Source: Alkalicoccus urumqiensis (lineage in GTDB: Bacteria > Bacillota > Bacilli > Bacillales > Salisediminibacteriaceae). From it: a stretch of DNA of 64,000 bases. The translations under genes were made by a program, and so were the position numbers. The number at the start of each line of letters is the position of its first letter. Position 1 is the stretch's first letter. The stretch is from positions 186,001 through 250,000 of the forward strand of contig NZ_PVNS01000002.1 of assembly GCF_002993335.1 (NCBI RefSeq). Reading direction: 5' to 3'. Shown piece after piece: positions 24,720 to 34,985 of this stretch. The notes under the pieces are model-generated. The model was given only the letters and a program-made list of their open reading frames with translations. It was not told the origin of the DNA and did not search any database.

Positions 24720-26441
24720 TCAGTTATCGTCCATTGTCGACAGGTCACCTGTCGGCTCATCCAGTTCCCACGCTTTTAAGACACGGCGCATAATTTTACC
24801 GCTGCGTGTTTTTGGAAGCTTGTCCTTAAACTCTATTTCGCGAGGCACGGCGTGTGCGGCAAGTTCAGATTTGATGAATTTCTGAATCTGCTCTTTCAGC
24901 TCGTCGGACTCTTCGTAGCCTTCTCTCAGCGCGATGAAAGCTTTGATAATGTGGCCGCGGATTTCGTCCGGCTTACCGATGACACCCGCTTCAGCAACGG
25001 CTTCGTGCTCGACAAGCTTGCTTTCGATTTCAAATGGTCCCACGCGTTCTCCTGCAGTCATGATGACGTCATCATTTCTGCCCTGGAACCAGAAGTAGCC
25101 ATCCTCATCGCGGTACGCTGTATCGCCTGAGACGTACCAGCCTTCTATGGCAAAATACTCATTGAATTTCGGCTCGTTATTCCAGATCTTACGCATCTGG
25201 GCAGGCCAGCCTGTTTTTATGGCGAGGTTGCCCATCTCTCCCGGCGGAAGTTCGTTGCCGTGATCATCGACGATGGAAGCATCAACGCCCGGAATCGGTT
25301 TTCCCATCGAGCCTGGTTTTATCGGCTCGGAAGGATAGTTGCAGATTAGCATGGCGCCCGTTTCGGTCATCCACCATGTATCATGAATGCGGAGGTTGAA
25401 TACATCCCAGCCCCAGCGGACAACTTCCGGATTCAGCGGTTCACCGACGCTTAAGATGTGCCGCAGGGAAGATAGATCGTGATTTTTCAGCGTCTCCTGC
25501 GGAGCGGCCATAAGCATCCGGAACGCTGTCGGCGCGCTGTACCAGACCGTGACGTTGTATTTATCGATCGTTCCGTACCAGTCATCAGGGGAAAAGCGCC
25601 CGCCCCGGACAACGTTCGTCACACCATTAAGCCACGGGCCGAAAATGCCGTAGGAGGTACCTGTCACCCAGCCGGGGTCGGCTGTACACCAGTAAACGTC
25701 GTCTTCGCGCAGATCCAGCACCCATTTACCTGTCTGATAGTGCTGCAGCATGGCTTTATGAACATGGTAGACACCTTTCGGTTTTCCGGTGGAGCCGGAT
25801 GTATAATGAAGGATAAATCCATCTTCAAGATCCACCCATTCGATTGCAGAGTCGTCTGTATCCGCTTCTGCAAGCTTCTCATCCATCGATACAAATTTCT
25901 CAGAAGATCCTGTTTTATCCGAGTCACCGGAAATAAGAATCGTTTTCAGGTGAGGCAGGTCCTCATGAGGAATTCTGGATACGAGATCCGGAGTGGTGAC
26001 GATCATGGAAGCTTCACTGTCTTCCAGCCGGGCCTTAACCGCATCCTGCATAAATGCTTCAAACAGCGGGCCGACGACCGCACCGACTTTCACAGCACCG
26101 AGAAGCGCTACGTACAGCTCGGGGCTTCTGGGCATGAAAATAAATACCCTGTCCCCCTTGGAAATTCCGAGGTTCCGGTACATATGAGCAGCCTGGTCCG
26201 TCTTTTCCTTTAATTCAGAAAAGGTGTAGGACTCCTCGCGGTTTTTATCTGAGTAAAGCAGCGCCTTTTTATCTCCTCTGCCTTCGTTTACGTGCCGGTC
26301 AATCGTTTCATAAGCGATGTTCACTTTGCCGGTTTCAGACCAGGAGAAAGCCTTCTCCACCTGCTTCCAGTCGAAAGTTTCACGCTCTTTCTGGTAGTCC
26401 TGCAGCTGATATGTACCTTGTCCAGCTTCTAAAATCTCCAT
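24720..26441 (-). CDS. acsA: Acetyl-coenzyme A synthetase
   Basis: A 573-residue AMP-forming acyl-CoA synthetase that activates acetate to acetyl-CoA. Signatures are the P-loop YTSGSTGKPKGV, the WWMTETGAML acetate-pocket region, the GWYVSGDTAYRDEDGYFW hinge and the catalytic Lys in LPKTRSGKIMRR near the C terminus, the residue acetylated in Bacillus AcsA. GGAGGTG lies 5 bases before ATG 26441; a frame extending to 26471 overlaps the promoter. It is divergent from fumC. The promoter contains a palindrome that may be an operator. Confidence 0.93.
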   Translation of the reverse strand: MEILEAGQGTYQLQDYQKERETFDWKQVEKAFSWSETGKVNIAYETIDRHVNEGRGDKKALLYSDKNREESYTFSELKEKTDQAAHMYRNLGISKGDRVFIFMPRSPELYVALLGAVKVGAVVGPLFEAFMQDAVKARLEDSEASMIVTTPDLVSRIPHEDLPHLKTILISGDSDKTGSSEKFVSMDEKLAEADTDDSAIEWVDLEDGFILHYTSGSTGKPKGVYHVHKAMLQHYQTGKWVLDLREDDVYWCTADPGWVTGTSYGIFGPWLNGVTNVVRGGRFSPDDWYGTIDKYNVTVWYSAPTAFRMLMAAPQETLKNHDLSSLRHILSVGEPLNPEVVRWGWDVFNLRIHDTWWMTETGAMLICNYPSEPIKPGSMGKPIPGVDASIVDDHGNELPPGEMGNLAIKTGWPAQMRKIWNNEPKFNEYFAIEGWYVSGDTAYRDEDGYFWFQGRNDDVIMTAGERVGPFEIESKLVEHEAVAEAGVIGKPDEIRGHIIKAFIALREGYEESDELKEQIQKFIKSELAAHAVPREIEFKDKLPKTRSGKIMRRVLKAWELDEPTGDLSTMDDN

Positions 26442-26477
26442 AACGACACCTCCAATAAATGTTAATCCCACGCTTTT

Positions 26478-26506
26478 ATGATAACGGTATCATTCTGAAA
26501 ATTCAA
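26478..26506 (-). promoter_or_regulatory. acsA promoter with overlapping palindrome
   Basis: On the minus strand TTGAAT (26501-26506), a 17-base spacer and TATCAT (26478-26483). The inverted repeat ATGATA-ACGG-TATCAT (26478-26493) covers the -10 region and could be a repressor site; the regulator is unknown. Confidence 0.6.
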
Positions 26507-26613
26507 TCGTTACCTTCTTTTTTCATCCTCTCTTCTTGATTTTTCCTGCAGGAATGGGTAACGTAATGAACGTAAATAATTATTATAAAACAGCTGTCAT
26601 AGGAGGCGTAAGG

Positions 26614-28002
26614 ATGGATTATCGCACAGAAAAAGATACGCTTGGAGAAATAAACGTACCCGCAGATAAATGGTGGGGTGCACAGACGCAGCGCAGCACG
26701 GAAAACTTCCGCATCGGTGAAGAAACGATGCCCCGTGAGATTACGTATGCATTTTCGGTGCTGAAAGAAGCCTGTGCGGCTGCCAATGTACGTCTTGAAA
26801 ATATGGACGAAGAAAAAGGGACGATGATTCAGCGGGTATGCCGCGAGATTAGAGAAAACGACCACGAAGAGCACTTCCCGCTTGTCGTGTGGCAGACAGG
26901 AAGCGGAACGCAGTCGAATATGAACATGAATGAAGTTGCGGCCTACCGTTCCAATCAGCATTTTGAAGCGGAAGGTCTCGACACCCGTATTCATCCAAAT
27001 GATGACGTCAACCGCTCCCAGAGCTCCAATGATACGTACCCGACAGCGATGCATATCGCTGCTTTAAAAGCTGTCCATGAACAGCTCCTGCCTTCACTGG
27101 CGTCTCTTCGTGAAACACTGGAGCAGAAAGCAGAGCAGTTCAATGACGTCATTAAGATCGGCCGTACACACCTTCAGGATGCAACGCCGCTCACTCTCGG
27201 GCAGGAAATCAGCGGCTGGGCCTTTATGCTCCAAAAATCCGAGGAGATGATCAAGCAGTCCGCGGAACAGCTGCGCAATCTTGCTATCGGCGGAACAGCA
27301 GTCGGCACGGGAATCAATGCGCACCCGGATTTCGGAAAACTCACAGCAGAAGAGATCAGCCGCATTACCGGTATGACGTTCCATTCATCCCCGAATAAAT
27401 TTCATGCACTGACGAGCCACGATGAGATCGTTTACGCTCACGGTGCTTTGAAAGGGCTTGCTGCGGACTTGATGAAGATTGCCAATGATGTGCGCTGGCT
27501 GTCGAGCGGCCCCCGTTCCGGAATCGGAGAAATTACCATCCCGGCGAACGAGCCCGGCTCTTCCATTATGCCCGGGAAAGTAAATCCAACACAGTCCGAG
27601 GCGCTGACGATGGTCAGTGTGCAGGTAATGGGGAATGATACGGCCGTAGGCGTAGCAGCGAGCCAGGGTAATTTTGAGCTGAATGTGTTCAAGCCGGTTA
27701 TCGCATACAATTTCCTTCAGTCTGTCAGACTTCTGACAGATGCCATGCATTCCTTTAATGAGCGCTGTGCAAAAGGTATAGAAGTGAATGAGGAAATTAT
27801 TGAAAAGCACGTAAAAAATTCACTGATGCTTGTTACAGCACTGAATCCTCATATTGGATATGAGAAAGCGGCAGTTATTGCCAAGACAGCTTTCCAGAAC
27901 AACAGCACGCTGAAAGAAACGGCGGTAGAGCTAGGTTACCTGACGGAAGAGCAGTTTGATGAATACATTGACCTGGAAAAAATGGTGCGGCCGAAAGCAT
28001 GA
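26614..28002 (+). CDS. fumC: Class II fumarate hydratase
   Basis: A 462-residue homotetrameric fumarase for the TCA cycle, converting fumarate to malate. The superfamily signature [11 protein letters not shown] is intact; other active-site segments are [24 protein letters not shown] and [22 protein letters not shown] precedes ATG 26614; a longer frame from 26536 begins in the promoter region. It overlaps the dipeptidase gene by ATGA. Fumarases and aspartases are related, but the sequence around [12 protein letters not shown] fits fumarase. Confidence 0.95.
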   Translation: MDYRTEKDTLGEINVPADKWWGAQTQRSTENFRIGEETMPREITYAFSVLKEACAAANVRLENMDEEKGTMIQRVCREIRENDHEEHFPLVVWQTGSGTQSNMNMNEVAAYRSNQHFEAEGLDTRIHPNDDVNRSQSSNDTYPTAMHIAALKAVHEQLLPSLASLRETLEQKAEQFNDVIKIGRTHLQDATPLTLGQEISGWAFMLQKSEEMIKQSAEQLRNLAIGGTAVGTGINAHPDFGKLTAEEISRITGMTFHSSPNKFHALTSHDEIVYAHGALKGLAADLMKIANDVRWLSSGPRSGIGEITIPANEPGSSIMPGKVNPTQSEALTMVSVQVMGNDTAVGVAASQGNFELNVFKPVIAYNFLQSVRLLTDAMHSFNERCAKGIEVNEEIIEKHVKNSLMLVTALNPHIGYEKAAVIAKTAFQNNSTLKETAVELGYLTEEQFDEYIDLEKMVRPKA

Positions 28003-28934
28003 CAGCCCCGGTATACGATCTCCACTGTGACGTTCTCTTGAAGCTTGCAGAAGAGAAAGGGGCCGATTTTGAAAAGGGGATCCAACTGGATGCCGGTCTG
28101 CCGCAGTTAAAACGGGGAGGGGCCCGGCTGCAGTTTTTTGCGGTATTTCTCGAACCGGATGTCCCTCCGGAAAAAACGTTTTCCGAAGCTGTACGTCAGG
28201 TGGATCTGTTTCATGAGGTAGTGGCGCGCACCCCGGGTATGGTTTTCATTGATGACTGGCGGAAGCTTGCACAGCTGAAAGAAGGCGATATCGGCTGCGT
28301 ACTGACCCTGGAAGGTGCCGAACCGATTCATCATGACCTCAGCCGGATGTCCTACTTTTATGACCGGGGCGTTCGTTCACTCGGATTAACCTGGAACCAG
28401 GCAAACCTGACAGCAGACGGCATCGGGGAAACGCGCGGAGCAGGGCTGACCTCATTCGGGAAAGAAGTAGTGCAGTGGAATACGGAACGCGGCGTCCTGA
28501 CAGATGTTTCCCACTTATCCGTCCAGGGGGTCTACGACGTTCTCAGTCTGGATGCATACGCATTAGCTACTCATTCCAATGCGAAATCAGTATGCGGGCA
28601 CCGGCGTAATTTATCGGATGATCAGCTGAAGATGCTTTTTGAAAAGAAGGGGCTCTGCGGACTCGTCTACAACCCTCCATTCGTCATAGACGGGGCGGAT
28701 GCAAACTTGGATGATCTCCTTGCCCACACAGAGCATATGCTGGAACTTGGCGGAGAGAACTGTATTGCGCTGGGGTCCGATTTTGACGGGATCGAAGAGA
28801 AAGTAGAGGGTCTTTCTGATGCATCAGGGCACCGGGTGCTGCAGGAGCGGCTCAAGAGTGTTTTTGGTGTTGATATTACAGAAAAAATTTCCTGGAAAAA
28901 TGCTCATGAATTTCTGCTGCGCGCAGGAAAATAA
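27999..28934 (+). CDS. Membrane-dipeptidase-like peptidase (M19)
   Basis: A 311-residue zinc dipeptidase of family M19. Metal ligands appear as HCD (H9 and D11), E in [10 protein letters not shown] in [16 protein letters not shown], and a GSDFDG loop near residue 258. Despite the family name there is no signal peptide or anchor, so it is probably cytosolic. It overlaps fumC by ATGA. Substrates may include dipeptides with D-residues; not determinable here. A terminator follows. Confidence 0.87.
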   Translation: MTAPVYDLHCDVLLKLAEEKGADFEKGIQLDAGLPQLKRGGARLQFFAVFLEPDVPPEKTFSEAVRQVDLFHEVVARTPGMVFIDDWRKLAQLKEGDIGCVLTLEGAEPIHHDLSRMSYFYDRGVRSLGLTWNQANLTADGIGETRGAGLTSFGKEVVQWNTERGVLTDVSHLSVQGVYDVLSLDAYALATHSNAKSVCGHRRNLSDDQLKMLFEKKGLCGLVYNPPFVIDGADANLDDLLAHTEHMLELGGENCIALGSDFDGIEEKVEGLSDASGHRVLQERLKSVFGVDITEKISWKNAHEFLLRAGK

Positions 28935-28968
28935 GGCGGATATACCAATGAGCAGTTCAAAAATGCTC

Positions 28969-29008
28969 AGGGCCGGCCGGACATCCATTGTCCAGCCGGC
29001 CTTCTCTT
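28969..29008 (+). terminator. Terminator after the fumC-dipeptidase unit
   Basis: A GC-rich stem of about 15 bp with one mismatch around 28969-28983 and 28989-29003, followed by CTCTTCT. Confidence 0.65.
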
Positions 29009-29048
29009 CTGCACAACTTAAAACAGCTCTGCAGTGAGCGGATTACTG

Positions 29049-29076
29049 TTGGTTAAAATCATCTCCGTGATACACT
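29049..29076 (+). promoter_or_regulatory. Candidate promoter of msrA-msrB
   Basis: TTGGTT (29049-29054), a 16-base spacer and an extended -10 TGA-TACACT ending at 29076. Confidence 0.4.
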
Positions 29077-29108
29077 AAAAACAGCAATGAAAGAAAGGTG
29101 GTGCTGGT

Positions 29109-29645
29109 ATGGAGAAGAAAGCGACATTTGCAGGTGGATGTTTCTGGTGCATGGTGCGCCCGTTTGACGAGCAGCCCGGAATCCACCGTGTTATATCCGG
29201 ATATACCGGCGGTCATACTGAAAATCCAACGTACGAAGAAGTCTGTTCCGAAACGACCGGTCACCGTGAAGCGGTGCAGATCACGTATGACCCCGAAGTT
29301 TTCTCCTATGAGAAGATGCTGGACATTTTCTGGTCTCAGATTGATCCGACGGACCCCGGCGGCCAGTTCCACGACCGCGGCGAATCGTATAAAACGGCTG
29401 TTTACTATCATGATGAGGAGCAGAAAGCATTGGCCGAAGCATCCAGAGACAGGATTGATCAAAGCAGCCGCTTTCAGAAACCGGTCGTCACCGATATCCT
29501 TCCGGCAAAGACGTTTTACGAAGCAGAGACGTACCATCAGGATTATTACCGGAAGCATCCGCTCCACTATAAAATGTACAACCGCGGGAGCGGCCGGGCA
29601 GGATTTATTGATAAATACTGGAGGGGAGAACATGAGTCAAAATAA
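29109..29645 (+). CDS. msrA: Peptide methionine sulfoxide reductase MsrA
   Basis: A 178-residue enzyme reducing methionine-S-sulfoxide in proteins. The active-site motif GGCFWC has C11 and C14, and the family stretches [21 protein letters not shown] and [12 protein letters not shown] are present. GAAAGGTGG lies upstream of the ATG. The stop overlaps the start of msrB by 14 bases. Together they repair both sulfoxide stereoisomers, likely fed by thioredoxin. Confidence 0.95.
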   Translation: MEKKATFAGGCFWCMVRPFDEQPGIHRVISGYTGGHTENPTYEEVCSETTGHREAVQITYDPEVFSYEKMLDIFWSQIDPTDPGGQFHDRGESYKTAVYYHDEEQKALAEASRDRIDQSSRFQKPVVTDILPAKTFYEAETYHQDYYRKHPLHYKMYNRGSGRAGFIDKYWRGEHESK

Positions 29646-30057
29646 AAATCTCGATCATTTATCACCGCTCGAATACCAGGTAACTCAGGAAGACGCTACC
29701 GAACCGCCGTTTAAAAATAAATTATGGGATTTTTTTGAAGACGGTATTTATGTAGATGTCGTTTCCGGTGAAGCTTTGTTTCATTCAAACGACAAGTTTC
29801 ACTCGAACTGCGGCTGGCCGAGTTTCACGAAGCCGATTGATGAAAGCATGGTAGTGGAAAAAACCGACCGGAGCCATTTTATGGTCCGTACAGAAGTCCG
29901 GAGCAGCGTCGCCGATTCCCACCTTGGTCATGTGTTCCCGGACGGACCGCCGCCGAGTGGGCTGCGCTATTGTATTAACTCGGCATCCCTCCGGTTCGTT
30001 CCGAAAGAAGAATTGGAGAAAGAAGGCCTCGGTACGTACCTTTCGACGTTTGAATAA
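29632..30057 (+). CDS. msrB: Peptide methionine sulfoxide reductase MsrB
   Basis: A 141-residue MsrB, reducing methionine-R-sulfoxide. The catalytic Cys is C114 in [12 protein letters not shown] and the likely resolving Cys is C60 in CGWPSF. No CxxC pairs are present, so this is the zinc-free type. ATG 29632 follows GAGGGGAG and lies inside the end of msrA; a frame extending upstream from it is only a shadow. It converges on the ABC-class ATPase gene. Confidence 0.95.
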   Translation: MSQNKNLDHLSPLEYQVTQEDATEPPFKNKLWDFFEDGIYVDVVSGEALFHSNDKFHSNCGWPSFTKPIDESMVVEKTDRSHFMVRTEVRSSVADSHLGHVFPDGPPPSGLRYCINSASLRFVPKEELEKEGLGTYLSTFE

Positions 30058-30069
30058 GTGTAACCAATA

Positions 30070-30108
30070 GAAAGAGGGCTCTCCAAAATAGGTGGAGAGC
30101 CCTCTAAA
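30070..30108. terminator. Hairpin between msrB and the ABC-class ATPase gene
   Basis: A perfect 12-bp stem (30073-30084 with 30094-30105). The T-rich side is weak, better on the minus strand (TTTCTATTG). Confidence 0.6.
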
Positions 30109-30120
30109 TGTGTACTGGCG

Positions 30121-31815
30121 TCAGCGCTGCCTGGAGCGGATCCGGTTAATGGCAGCGCACGCTTCGTAAAACCTCGGTAGTGCTGCAGCACCGGGGTGTT
30201 TTCCATAAAAAGGGGAAAGGGAATCGATACCTTTCTCCTCTATTTCTTTATAAATACGGCGGATCGATTCAGTTAAAGAACCTGATTCTGATCTCTCGAG
30301 CTTTTTTAACATAAGTGCCAGCGCTTCCGTCTGAGATGGGTGAACGAGCTGTTCGACCGAATGAAGAGGGAGCGGCTCACGGCCGATCGAAATCTGATGG
30401 AGACCCCTCGCCTGAATTTTCCCTTTCCGGTCCAGGTGCTGTTTTATAAGAGATGGCTCAAAATCGCGGCTGATCGTATCGGGAAGCGGTACGGGCGCTT
30501 CTCTCGACCGCTTTGTTTCATACTCCTGAGCGATTTCTTTCGCTCGTTCTGTCACTTCATGAGGAACATATTCATCCATCATAATTACTGTATCGGCAAC
30601 ATCAAAATAATCACCGGAGCCACCGAGAACGAGGACGGTGGAAACACCTTTCTGCTCATACAGATCGCGGATGCGGTCGATAAATGGAGTGATGGGCTCC
30701 TTCTCTTTTACGACAAGTCGCTGCATGCGTGCATCTCGGATCATAAAGTTTGTCGCACTCGTATCTTCGTCGATAAATAAACTTTCTGCTCCTGCTTCAA
30801 GTGCTTCCATAATATTTGCTGCCTGTGACGTACTTCCGCTTGCATCTGTGGAAGAGAAAGAGTCGGTCCTTTTTTTCATCGGCAGCTCGTTGATGAAAGG
30901 GGAAATGTTCACTCGACGGACTTCTCTGCCGTCTTCCGCCCTGATTTTCACTCCGGAAGCATCACTTACTGTATACTCACGTCCGTCTCCTTCTTCATGA
31001 TTGTAGACGCCGAGCTCCACAGCCTGCAGAAGGGTGCTTTTTCCATGGTAGCCGCCGCCGGCAATCAACGTAATTCCCTGCCTGATGCCGAGCCCGGTGA
31101 TAGAAGACCCGTCTGCTTTTTTCAATGTAACGCGGAGGCTGTCCGGAGCTTTGAAAGGTACGGCGCCCTCTTTCATAGGCCTGGTGCTGCTTCCGCTTCT
31201 TCTCGGCAGAATACTGCCGTCCGCTATGAAGGAGACAAGTCCGTTTTCCGCCAGCTGCCGTCGGAGTGCATCCTGATCATCAGAAAGTGTCACGGCAGCC
31301 TGCGCCTCGCTGTGGTCGTATGTTTTTAACCAGCCGGAGAGAATCGAAGGAATAACGTTTGTCAGAAGAGTAGCACACTGCCCGCCGAGTATTTTCCTTC
31401 CTTTAGCCGGCAGGCCGCAGGAAATACGAAATTCTAATGTATTTTCTGTCAAGTAAACGGAGGTTGTGTCAAGTACTTCTCTGCCCGGGGTGTCAATCAT
31501 GATCATGCCGCTTTTGCCGGTTCCGCCGGTTTTGTTTTCTGTTTTTCTGCGGATGGATTCAAACTGCTTTGTAAACAGGTGCTTTAGTGCGGCAGTCCGG
31601 GATTCCGTAGTAAGCATGCCGGGATCAACAGGTGTGTCTTTCAGGTTCATCTCCAGGCGGAGTCTTGAAGGGGCCGCAAACGGATCGCCCTGCACATAAT
31701 CCAGGTGGAGCCGGAATTGATCACCTGCGTAGCTGCCCTGAATATCTTTTAACGCACGGTATGATTTCATATCGAGTTTTTTCAGCTGTGTTTCAAGTTC
31801 AGTAAGTGATTTCAT
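30121..31815 (-). CDS. Predicted ATPase of the ABC class (PF09818-type)
   Basis: A 564-residue soluble protein of the 'ABC_ATPase' family. The P-loop is GGGYHGKSTLL near residue 255, and a Walker B-like segment is AGAESLFIDEDTSATNFM. It lacks the usual transporter ABC signature and any membrane part. The trypanosome relative MRB1590 binds RNA, so RNA handling is possible, but the bacterial role is unknown. The ATG at 31815 has AGGAGG upstream. Single gene, divergent from the esterase. Confidence 0.82.
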   Translation of the reverse strand: MKSLTELETQLKKLDMKSYRALKDIQGSYAGDQFRLHLDYVQGDPFAAPSRLRLEMNLKDTPVDPGMLTTESRTAALKHLFTKQFESIRRKTENKTGGTGKSGMIMIDTPGREVLDTTSVYLTENTLEFRISCGLPAKGRKILGGQCATLLTNVIPSILSGWLKTYDHSEAQAAVTLSDDQDALRRQLAENGLVSFIADGSILPRRSGSSTRPMKEGAVPFKAPDSLRVTLKKADGSSITGLGIRQGITLIAGGGYHGKSTLLQAVELGVYNHEEGDGREYTVSDASGVKIRAEDGREVRRVNISPFINELPMKKRTDSFSSTDASGSTSQAANIMEALEAGAESLFIDEDTSATNFMIRDARMQRLVVKEKEPITPFIDRIRDLYEQKGVSTVLVLGGSGDYFDVADTVIMMDEYVPHEVTERAKEIAQEYETKRSREAPVPLPDTISRDFEPSLIKQHLDRKGKIQARGLHQISIGREPLPLHSVEQLVHPSQTEALALMLKKLERSESGSLTESIRRIYKEIEEKGIDSLSPFYGKHPGAAALPRFYEACAAINRIRSRQR

Positions 31816-31980
31816 AATTTCTGCCTCCTGTTATGGAATTAACGTCATCGGTGCCAATATGATTGAAAAGTGTGTATAATAGAATGCATAGAAACCGATG
31901 AAATCCAGCTGTGACTATATACCCTATTAATGGGAATCAATAAACCCGGGACGTTGCCGGCTCAGGAGGATGGGACAGTG

Positions 31981-33180
31981 ATGGAGTGGTTTAAGGCAGT
32001 TGTGAAAAACACGCTGCTTGGAATGCTGCTGGTCAGTGTTACAGCGCTCGCTGTAACCGGTGCTGCTGTGTACTTATGGCAGACAACCGAGGAAGGGAGA
32101 CTTCCTCCGAAAACAGCAGTTATTCTTCATGCAGTAAACAACAATTTAGTGGATCTGGATATAGAATTCAATCCACCGAAAATTATTTCCGGGGATGGAA
32201 GCGGAGGCGCTTCGCGTCCGTCAATTTTGAAAGAATCGTTTCAGATTCCAGTCCAGGGCGGCGGAGATATTCCGGCAGTTATGTACAGGCCCAGGGGAGA
32301 GGGGCCATTCCCGATCGTCATGTACTATCACGGCGGGGCGTTCCTGGAAGGGTATGGCAGTATCGATACGCATGACAATATTATCCGCTCCATCGCTTCC
32401 AGAAGTTCCAGCATCGTTATTGCTCCCGGATACAGACTGGCGCCGGAGCACGTTTTCCCGACGGCGGCAGAGGACAGCTACTCCGCTCTTCAGTGGGCGG
32501 AGCGGAATGCAGAGTCGTTTCACGGGGATATTGACAGAATTACGGTTGCAGGAGACAGCGCCGGCGGCAATCTGGCGACTGTGACGTCACAGATTGCAAG
32601 AGACAGGAGCGGGCCGGATATTCAGGCGCAGGTGCTCTTTTATCCGCTGACAACCTTTCAGGACGTTCCGCTCGCATCACGTGAAGTGTATGACAGTGGA
32701 TACTATCTGTTGTCGCGGAACGTGATGTACCAGGCCCGCGACGGATATACTCCCGAAGAGTGGATGTGGGATCATCCGTATACATCCCCGCTTCAGGCGG
32801 ATGATCTAAGCGGGCTTCCGCCCGCACTCATCATTACTGCAGAATTTGATCCTCTGCGTGATGAAGGGGAACAGTACGCTGAGAGACTCCATGCTGAAGG
32901 GGTTCCGGTGCGCACATCCAGATACCGCGGTGTTATGCACGGATTTGTATCCTTTCATGAAGTAATGCAGAGCGGCAGAAGCGGGATCCAGGAAGCCTCT
33001 GCATTTATCCGGCAGGCGAATAATGAGCAGCTGCTTTTCCCGGATGAATTTGCCGTTCAGGTAAAGCAGCCGCCGCAGGGAATCGATGGGGTCAAAGAAC
33101 AGACAGAAGCATTTGCCATCGCCGCGTATCTTCTCGGGCGGGCGGGTGCAGACATTTTTTCTTCAGAATTGGGTGAATAG
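31981..33180 (+). CDS. Membrane-anchored alpha/beta hydrolase (HSL-type esterase)
   Basis: A 399-residue hydrolase with an N-terminal signal anchor (about residues 8-32), so the catalytic domain faces outside. HSL-family motifs are YYHGGAF (oxyanion hole), GDSAGGNLA (nucleophile Ser), EFDPLRDEGE (Asp) and VMHGF (His). AGGAGG at 31964-31969 is 8 bases from GTG 31978 and 11 from ATG 31981, so the start could be one codon earlier. Likely an esterase for short-chain esters; substrate unknown. A membrane protein gene follows four bases after the stop. Confidence 0.83.
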   Translation: MEWFKAVVKNTLLGMLLVSVTALAVTGAAVYLWQTTEEGRLPPKTAVILHAVNNNLVDLDIEFNPPKIISGDGSGGASRPSILKESFQIPVQGGGDIPAVMYRPRGEGPFPIVMYYHGGAFLEGYGSIDTHDNIIRSIASRSSSIVIAPGYRLAPEHVFPTAAEDSYSALQWAERNAESFHGDIDRITVAGDSAGGNLATVTSQIARDRSGPDIQAQVLFYPLTTFQDVPLASREVYDSGYYLLSRNVMYQARDGYTPEEWMWDHPYTSPLQADDLSGLPPALIITAEFDPLRDEGEQYAERLHAEGVPVRTSRYRGVMHGFVSFHEVMQSGRSGIQEASAFIRQANNEQLLFPDEFAVQVKQPPQGIDGVKEQTEAFAIAAYLLGRAGADIFSSELGE

Positions 33181-33184
33181 ATAC

Positions 33185-33706
33185 ATGAATAGCCGACCGT
33201 TACAATTAGAGCTTGGCATCCGGATTTTTTCCGCGGCTCTGCTGCTTTTTATTCTGTTTTATTTCGGGTACTATACGTATATTGGTATGCACTGGGGGCT
33301 GCGTGAAGGAAGTGCCGGCCTGCTCGTAAGCGATGGCATCCTGCTGCTGCTTCTCCCGGCGGCTGTCCTGCTCTTCTTCTTTAAGGCGCCGGGGTGGTGG
33401 CTGCTGATGATTGGATTCGTGTACCTGCTGCTTTCCAAGGTAGTGCTTGTCCTGGCGAATATCGTCCTTTCCGTCGCGGGCCTTTTCACAGGTCAGGAGT
33501 CGCAGGGCATCGGTGCAGCGGACGTGTTTTACATCTTGTTTTATGCAGCAGTACTTCTTATATTCTCTCTGCCGGCAGTGCGTCAGGCTTCGGGTGTTTT
33601 CATCGAAAACAAGCGGGTATCTGCTTTCTGGAAGATATTCCCTTTCGCGCTCGCTTTGTATTTAGTTTATTTTTACGTTATGTTTCAGGTTTCGTTTGCC
33701 TGGTAA
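33185..33706 (+). CDS. Unknown four-helix membrane protein
   Basis: A 173-residue hydrophobic protein with about four membrane helices and no recognised motif. It starts four bases after the esterase stop with a weak ribosome binding site (GGGTGAAT), so it is probably translated by coupling. Its function may relate to the exported esterase, but only position suggests this. Confidence 0.65.
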   Translation: MNSRPLQLELGIRIFSAALLLFILFYFGYYTYIGMHWGLREGSAGLLVSDGILLLLLPAAVLLFFFKAPGWWLLMIGFVYLLLSKVVLVLANIVLSVAGLFTGQESQGIGAADVFYILFYAAVLLIFSLPAVRQASGVFIENKRVSAFWKIFPFALALYLVYFYVMFQVSFAW

Positions 33707-33736
33707 ATAAAATGGTAGTTATTTGGAGTGTTGGTG

Positions 33737-34900
33737 ATGAGTCTACATATAAATCCGCTTGTTGAAAACATCGAAATTTCGGGCATCCGCAAGTTTTTTC
33801 AGCGGGTTCAGCAGTTTCCGGATGCGGTGCAGCTGACGATCGGACAGCCGGACTTTCCGACTCCGGGGCATATAGGGGAAGCCGCGGTTCAGGCAGTTGA
33901 TGAGGGGCGTACGACGTATACGCCGAATGCCGGTACGCCGGAGCTGAGAAAAGCGGCTTCGTCCTGGGCGGAAAAGCGTCTTGGAATTTCGTACAGCTGG
34001 GAGGAAGTACTCGTTACCGTCGGGGCCTCTCAGGCAATTGATATTACAATGAGAACGATTCTGGAGCCCGGTGACGAAGTGATTATCCCCGCGCCAGTCT
34101 ATCCGGCATATGCCCCGATCATTACACAATGTGGTGCAGAAGTCGTCTATGTGGATACGAGGGAGACAGATTTCGTATTAACTCCTGAACAGCTGGAGAA
34201 GCACCTCACCTCCTCAACAAAGGCAGTGCTTCTCCCATATCCTTCCAACCCGACCGGCGTTGCGTTGACTAAACCGCAGCTGAACGGCCTGTATGAAGTA
34301 CTGCGTGAAAAAGAAATTTTTGTTGTCTGTGATGAAATTTACAGCGAGCTGATCTATGACGGCAGGCATATATCCATGGGATCCATGAGCGGTATGAAAG
34401 AAAAAACTATCGTGATCAACGGAGTGAGTAAATCCCATGCGATGACCGGCTGGAGAATTGGTTTTCTCTTTGCACCTTCCTGGCTGGCGGAGCAGATGAT
34501 AAAGGTGCTTCAGTATAATGTCAGCTGTGCTTCGTCGATTTCCCAGGCAGCTGCCTTAAGCGCCGTAACAGATGGAATAGACGACCCGGAAGCAATGCGG
34601 GATGTATTTAAACAGCGCCGGGATTATGTCATATCGTTTCTGGAAGAGCTGTCCATTCCTGTCGTCCGTCCGCAGGGCGCATTGTATGTGTTTCCCGATA
34701 TAACAGGAGCAGGGCTGTCTTCTGAAGCATTTGCTGTACGACTGCTGGAAGAAGCCGGCGTAGCAGTGGTTCCCGGTACCGCATTCTCCTCCTTCGGGGA
34801 AGGGTATGTCCGTATGTCCTACGCATGCGGGGAGGAGGATCTGGAAAAGGCTGCGCAGCGGATAGGTTCATTTTGGAAAAAAATAACACGCAGTGAGTAG
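33737..34900 (+). CDS. patA: Class I aminotransferase PatA
   Basis: A 387-residue PLP enzyme closely matching PatA of Bacillus, the N-acetyl-LL-diaminopimelate aminotransferase of lysine and cell-wall synthesis. Shared stretches are EISGIRKF, LTIGQPDF, TTYTPNAGTPELR and the PLP-binding Lys in INGVSKSHAMTGWRIGFLFA. ATG 33737 has GGAG 8 bases upstream; an in-frame GTG at 33728 is also possible. It is not next to other dap genes. A general aromatic or methionine aminotransferase activity cannot be excluded. Confidence 0.85.
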   Translation: MSLHINPLVENIEISGIRKFFQRVQQFPDAVQLTIGQPDFPTPGHIGEAAVQAVDEGRTTYTPNAGTPELRKAASSWAEKRLGISYSWEEVLVTVGASQAIDITMRTILEPGDEVIIPAPVYPAYAPIITQCGAEVVYVDTRETDFVLTPEQLEKHLTSSTKAVLLPYPSNPTGVALTKPQLNGLYEVLREKEIFVVCDEIYSELIYDGRHISMGSMSGMKEKTIVINGVSKSHAMTGWRIGFLFAPSWLAEQMIKVLQYNVSCASSISQAAALSAVTDGIDDPEAMRDVFKQRRDYVISFLEELSIPVVRPQGALYVFPDITGAGLSSEAFAVRLLEEAGVAVVPGTAFSSFGEGYVRMSYACGEEDLEKAAQRIGSFWKKITRSE

Positions 34901-34950
34901 AGAAAACCGGCACAGCCGTATTTTCCCTGCCGAAGAATGGAAAGTTCCCT

Positions 34951-34979
34951 TTGAGAATATTCGCAGAAAATGGTAGAAT
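34951..34979 (+). promoter_or_regulatory. SigA promoter of odhAB
   Basis: TTGAGA (34951-34956), a 17-base spacer and TAGAAT (34974-34979): each hexamer matches the consensus in 5 of 6 positions. The odhA ATG is about 70 bases downstream. Confidence 0.7.
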
Positions 34980-34985
34980 ATGCGG

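Noticed and set aside
31875-31880. TATAAT before the esterase gene as a promoter
   Set aside because: TTGAAA lies only 6 bases upstream and no suitable -35 exists at 16-18 bases.
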